Shown one piece after another: positions 60,919 to 64,000 of a DNA stretch of 64,000 nt. Under the pieces are notes generated by a model, which was not told the origin of the DNA, did not search any database, and saw only the letters and a program-made list of their open reading frames with translations. Location: NCBI GenBank assembly GCA_018435665.1, contig JAHDND010000048.1, positions 1-64,000 on the forward strand, in the 5' to 3' direction. The stretch is from Candidatus Thiosymbion sp. GTDB taxonomy: Bacteria; Pseudomonadota; Gammaproteobacteria; Chromatiales; Chromatiaceae. Position 1 is the first letter of the stretch. Each line of letters starts with the position of its first letter. Made by a program: the position numbers and the translations under genes.

Positions 60919-61579
60919 TACCAACATCCTGGCACGGTTTTACGTAGAGGATCCTGGCGACACCGAGGCCCTCAAGCAACGGCCTTTGGCGCGCGCCATC
61001 ATCAGCGAGACACTGGGGCTTTTCGTGCCGCTGACGGTGATATTGGAACTGGAATGGGTGCTACGCGCCTTTTATGGCTTCGCCGCCTCCCAGGTTGCCG
61101 ATGTGTTCGACCATTTGCTAGGCCTCCCGAATCTCACTGTCGAAGATGCAGATTGGGTAACCCTAGCCGTGACTCTGCTCCGGGAGGGCATTGATTTCGC
61201 CGACGCCTTGCATCTGGCTGGCAGTCGGCATTGTCATCGACTCTTGACCTTCGATGACCGCAGGTTTGCGCGCAAAGCCCAACGGCTTCAGATCAAAACC
61301 AAAGTGGTGGTGGAGCTATGGTCAATTCTGGTGTATGAGGTCGAGGCGAGTGCAGCTTCAGGCGGCTTCCCGTTGCTCCTCCGGCGGGTCATCGGTCACC
61401 GGAATACCGTCTTGATAACGTGTTCCGCCGAGGAGGTCGGCGACCTTCTCGGGGGCACGAATCCGTCGCCAGGTCTTGGCCGCTTCTTCAGCCAACTTGA
61501 AGGCCAGGCCGAGGAAGGTGGTCCGCGAGGTGCAGTTCTTGGTCCGCGTGGTGCGATGGCGCACGGTGGCGAACGTTGA
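60905..61579 (+). CDS. vapC: VapC-type PIN toxin, C-terminus altered by an IS insertion
   Basis: This PIN-domain ribonuclease has acidic residues in MIALDTNILARF (Asp5), LELEWVLRAF (Glu), FADALH (Asp) and TFDDRRF (Asp). The native domain ends with KTKVVV at 61312. An IS256-family element is inserted there, and the frame runs on antisense to its transposase for 89 codons (ELWSILVYEVEASAASGG and so on) to a stop at 61579. Joining across the IS gives KTKVVVPS and a stop at 62775-62777, so the original toxin was 138 aa and lost only its last two residues. ATG at 60905 was chosen; ATG at 60893 is also in frame. Whether the tailed protein works is unknown. Confidence 0.85.
   Translation: MIALDTNILARFYVEDPGDTEALKQRPLARAIISETLGLFVPLTVILELEWVLRAFYGFAASQVADVFDHLLGLPNLTVEDADWVTLAVTLLREGIDFADALHLAGSRHCHRLLTFDDRRFARKAQRLQIKTKVVVELWSILVYEVEASAASGGFPLLLRRVIGHRNTVLITCSAEEVGDLLGGTNPSPGLGRFFSQLEGQAEEGGPRGAVLGPRGAMAHGGER
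61304..61312. repeat. Target-site duplication, left copy
   Basis: GTGGTGGTG directly precedes the left inverted repeat of the IS and recurs at 62760-62768. Nine bp is within the 8-9 bp range of the IS256 family. Because the sequence is itself a GTG run, its exact extent is slightly ambiguous. Confidence 0.8.
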
Positions 61580-62759
61580 TTCGATCGGGTTGGTCGTCCG
61601 TAGGTGCACCCAGTGCTCGGCCGGGTAGCGGTGAACGCCAGCAGGGCGTCCCGGTCTTTTTCCAGTTTCTCGGTCGCCTTGGGGTATTTGGCCTCGTAGC
61701 GCTTCACGAAGCGTTTGAAGGCCACCAGCGCCTCCTGACGGCTGGCGGCCATCCAGATGGCCTGCAGGTCGGCCTTGGCCTGGCCCTGCAGGTGCTTGGG
61801 CAGGACGGCGAGGACATTGCCCATCTTGTGGAACCAGCAGCGTTGGTGCACGGTGTCGGGATAGACCTGTTCCACGGCGGCCCAGAACCCCAGGGCGCCG
61901 TCGCCAACGGCCAACCGTGGACCAACGCTCAGGCCGCGTTCCTTGAGGTCGCGCAGCACCTCCAGCCAGGACGCCGTGGACTCGCGCAGGCCGTCACTGA
62001 TCGCGACCCACTCTTTGGTCCCGTCGGCCGTCACGCCGATGATGACCAACAGGCACAGGCGCGGATCATCGGTTTCGCGCAGGGGGGTGTAGATGCCATC
62101 GACCCACCAGTAAGCATACTGCCGCGCGCTCAGGTCGCGGCGCGTCCAGCCCTGGTATTCCGCACTCCACTGCGCTTTTAGACGCCCCAGCGCGGCCGGG
62201 GACAGGCCCTTGGCATCCTCCCCGACCAGCACTTCCAGGGCCTCCCCGAGGTCCCCGCTGGAGATACCTTTGAGATAGAGCCACGGCACGGCGGCGGCGA
62301 CCCGGGCACTGCGCCGCACATAGGGGGGCACCAGGGCGGAGTGGAACTTCACCCCGGCGCCGCTGCGGTCGCGCACCTTCGGCACCTGCACCGCCACCGG
62401 CCCGACCGTGGTCAGGATCGCGCGCTCGGGCAGGTGGCCGTTGCGCACCACCGCTCGGCGGCCGTGGATCATGGTCACGGTCTCAAACCCCACCAAAAAC
62501 GTCTGGACCTCCGCTTCAATGGCGCGCTGCAGGATGTCCCGAGCACCGCGGCGCACCAACTCTTCCAGGGACAGTCCCAGTTCCGTCTCAACCCCTGGTT
62601 TCAGGTCACTTGCACGGCTGGTCAGGGTGAACGTATCGTTTCGCATGGCGCACCTCTCAGTTGCTGCTTTGGGTCTTTGACAACCACATTGTCAGCAACG
62701 GTGCGCCGCCTTCCAAGTCCCATCAGCCCCGACTAATACACCAGATTCGAGCATAGCTC
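61313..62759 (-). mobile_element. IS256-family insertion sequence, 1447 bp
   Basis: The ends were set by imperfect inverted repeats: GAGCTATGGTCAATTCTGGT at 61313 and GAGCTATGCTCGAATCTGGT read inward from 62759 on the opposite strand, 23 of 27 bases matching. They are flanked by the 9-bp duplication GTGGTGGTG. It carries one transposase gene, which is frameshifted. It is inserted in the last codons of vapC. A single intact-ended copy with good repeats suggests a fairly recent insertion. Confidence 0.88.
61358..62646 (-). pseudogene. IS256-family (mutator-type) transposase, frameshifted
   Basis: The first frame (62646 down to about 61634) covers most of the protein: LGLSLEELVRRGARDILQRA, YWWVDGIYTPLRE, AISDGLRESTASWLEVLRDL, AVGDGALGFW, HQRCWFHKMGNVL and YEAKYPKATEKLEKD. 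It then leaves the family pattern after LLAF. The frame that continues correctly (YPAEHW, then VHLRTTNPIESTFATVRHRT) ends at 61358. The switch near 61632 needs a base difference, most simply a 1-nt deletion. Unless the shift is programmed or an assembly error, the transposase is inactive. Confidence 0.85.
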
Positions 62760-62768
62760 GTGGTGGTG
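62760..62768. repeat. Target-site duplication, right copy
   Basis: GTGGTGGTG follows the right inverted repeat. It is continued by CCCTCATGA, which supplies the last two codons and the stop of the original vapC. Confidence 0.8.
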
Positions 62769-62780
62769 CCCTCATGATCG

Positions 62781-63017
62781 TCAGGCCGTCAATAGTTGCT
62801 TGATCTCCTGTACCGACAGGACGCGGCCGACGCTCTTGACCTCACCGTTGATGGCCAGGCCCGGGGTGCTCATGACCCCGGCGTCGATGATGGCATTCAT
62901 GTCCGTCACCTTTTCCAAGGCATAGTCGAGGCCCAGGGACCTGGCGGCCACGTCGGCATTGAGGGCCAGGGTGGCGCACTTGGCGCAGCCGGTGCCCAGG
63001 ATTTGCAGTTTGATCAT
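62781..63017 (-). CDS. Small thioredoxin-like protein with CxxC
   Basis: This 78-aa protein begins MIKLQILGTGCAKCATLALN with the redox pair CAKC at residues 11-14. It continues with VMSTPGLAINGEVKSVGRVL, where the cis-Pro follows VMST. This is the thioredoxin_3/redox-active disulfide protein 2 pattern, often encoded beside permeases of the ArsP/DUF318 group, as here. It may help reduce or deliver a metal(loid) to the permease. The start is ATG at 63017. Confidence 0.88.
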   Translation of the reverse strand: MIKLQILGTGCAKCATLALNADVAARSLGLDYALEKVTDMNAIIDAGVMSTPGLAINGEVKSVGRVLSVQEIKQLLTA

Positions 63018-63063
63018 GTCGGTTGCTTCCGTTGTGGGAGGGTGAGTAAGGATTGTTGGAAGA

Positions 63064-64000
63064 TCAGCCATAAAAGGACCCGAATAGCAGGCCGGAGAGG
63101 GTCGCCATGACCACCACCAGGGAGCAATAGACGACTGTCTTGGCCGTGCCGAGGATGCTGCGGATCACCAGCATGTTGGGGAGGGACAGGGCGGGACCGG
63201 CCAGGAGCAGGGCCAACGCCGGGCCCTGGCCCATGCCGGCGCCGAGCAGTCCCTGGACGATGGGCACCTCGGTCAGGGTGGCGAAGTACATGAAGGCGCC
63301 GACCAGGGCGGCGAGGAAATTGGCCGCGAGCCCGTTGCCCCCCACGGCCGCGGCGACCCAGGCCGAGGGGATCAGGCCCTCCTGCCCCGGCCGCCCGAGG
63401 AGGAAGCCCGCCACCAGCACGCCGACGAGCAGCAAAGGCAGGATGAGCTTGGCGAAGCCCCAGGTCTCGGCGAGCCACTCCTCGCCCTCGCCAGGTTGCA
63501 GGGCGGCGGCCAGGGTCACCCCGATCACGCCGGCGGTGAAGGCCAGTTCCGGGTGACCGGGAAAGAGGGCGAATAGCACCATCCCCAGCACGGCGGCCCC
63601 GGCCAGGGGCGGCCAAGGCCAGCGCCAGCGCCAGGCCAGCAACAGGGCCAGGCCCAGGGCCGCTAGGGCGGTGAGGGGCCACTTCCAGACAAAGACGGCA
63701 TGCCAGACCCCACTGTCCTCGGCACTGGCCGGGGCCCAGTTGGCCAGGACCAGGATCAGGATCTGGAGGGCGAAGAACAGGACCGTCTCCCCCAAGGGCC
63801 GGCCGGCGCCGCCCCCAAGCAGCAGCCCCTGGGGCCGCGCCGCCCGGGCCTGCTCCTCCCGGCGGAAGATGCCGTGCATGATGACCCCGATGACCAGGGC
63901 GAAGACCACCGCCCCCAGGGCACGCGCCAGGCCCAGTTCCACCCCCAGGACCTTAGCGGTGAGGATCATGGCCAGGACATTGATGGCCGGTCCGGCGTAG
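63064..64000 (-). CDS. Permease of the ArsP/DUF318 group (5' partial)
   Basis: This inner-membrane permease has about eight hydrophobic segments in the part seen. The frame is open to the right edge: YAGPAINVLAMILTAKVLGV runs through the first ATG at 63969, so the true start lies outside the window. The GPAxNxLAMILTAxVLG segment and, later, LVGAFMYFATLTEVPIVQGL and LPNMLVIRSILGTAKT are typical of DUF318 permeases, which include the organoarsenical exporter ArsP. The substrate is not certain. It is paired with the small CxxC protein 46 nt downstream. Confidence 0.85.
   Translation of the reverse strand, partial: YAGPAINVLAMILTAKVLGVELGLARALGAVVFALVIGVIMHGIFRREEQARAARPQGLLLGGGAGRPLGETVLFFALQILILVLANWAPASAEDSGVWHAVFVWKWPLTALAALGLALLLAWRWRWPWPPLAGAAVLGMVLFALFPGHPELAFTAGVIGVTLAAALQPGEGEEWLAETWGFAKLILPLLLVGVLVAGFLLGRPGQEGLIPSAWVAAAVGGNGLAANFLAALVGAFMYFATLTEVPIVQGLLGAGMGQGPALALLLAGPALSLPNMLVIRSILGTAKTVVYCSLVVVMATLSGLLFGSFYG

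Noticed and set aside
1-64000. tRNA, rRNA or known riboswitch
   Set aside because: No cloverleaf with a conserved T-loop, no rRNA segment and no recognised riboswitch core was seen by eye; a covariance-model search was not possible here.

Overview
The window is about 64 kb of high-GC gammaproteobacterial chromosome. A Gly/Tyr/Trp-rich, signal-peptide-bearing protein at 42928-43275 has the composition of a sulfur globule envelope protein. Together with a periplasmic rhodanese and a gammaproteobacterial housekeeping set (tol-pal, lapB-pyrF, accA-tilS, ppc, galU), it points to a purple sulfur bacterium (Chromatiaceae). This assignment is inference; no rRNA gene is present.

Layout. 1-4382: tolA (5' end cut by the window edge), tolB, pal and cpoB, the Tol-Pal envelope-constriction operon. 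4511-10667: a small secreted protein, an SDR protein lacking the usual catalytic serine, lapB-pyrF, galU, a Cys-rich unknown, then hslR-grxC. 10998-14394: pepN with an odd low-complexity insert, and a small unknown. 14575-24591: a tightly packed chemosensory operon (MCP, CheB, CheR-TPR, CheA-REC hybrid, free receiver, Hpt-REC-REC-GGDEF, CheW, degenerate CheW). Its parts list matches the Wsp surface-sensing/c-di-GMP system, but the gene order differs and the output protein is enlarged. 24602-28225: a 5'-nucleotidase, a ccdAB toxin-antitoxin pair and a large unknown lipoprotein. 28247-35554: an MscK-type channel, an MltD-type transglycosylase, a WbpE-type sugar aminotransferase and a DUF2061 protein. 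35627-39733: an fbpABC ferric-iron importer. 40170-48220: a DEAD-box helicase, the sulfur globule protein, ppc, a GlgC-like protein that has lost its catalytic motifs, and an endonuclease III-like protein that seems to start at CTG. 48330-55253: an unknown coiled-coil protein, accA-tilS, azoR, a pirin and a LysR regulator. 55321-57385: moaD-moeA-moaB. 57505-62777: an accessory patch with a phd/relE-type pair, an orphan HTH antitoxin, a PD-(D/E)XK protein, a periplasmic rhodanese, and vapBC interrupted by an IS256-family element. The IS has recognisable inverted repeats and a 9-bp target duplication. 62781-64000: a small CxxC protein and a permease cut by the right edge.

Non-coding structure includes a 100-bp dispersed palindromic repeat (copies near 8.1, 8.2 and 35.1 kb) whose inner hairpin changes sequence but stays paired, a 19-bp degenerate tandem array, a 46-bp tandem repeat, a LysR-type operator, and several terminator or attenuator-like hairpins.

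The strongest candidates for something new are the rearranged Wsp-like c-di-GMP system, the catalytically dead-looking GlgC homologue, and the dispersed structured repeat. All calls come from reading the sequence and from family knowledge; no database search was run.
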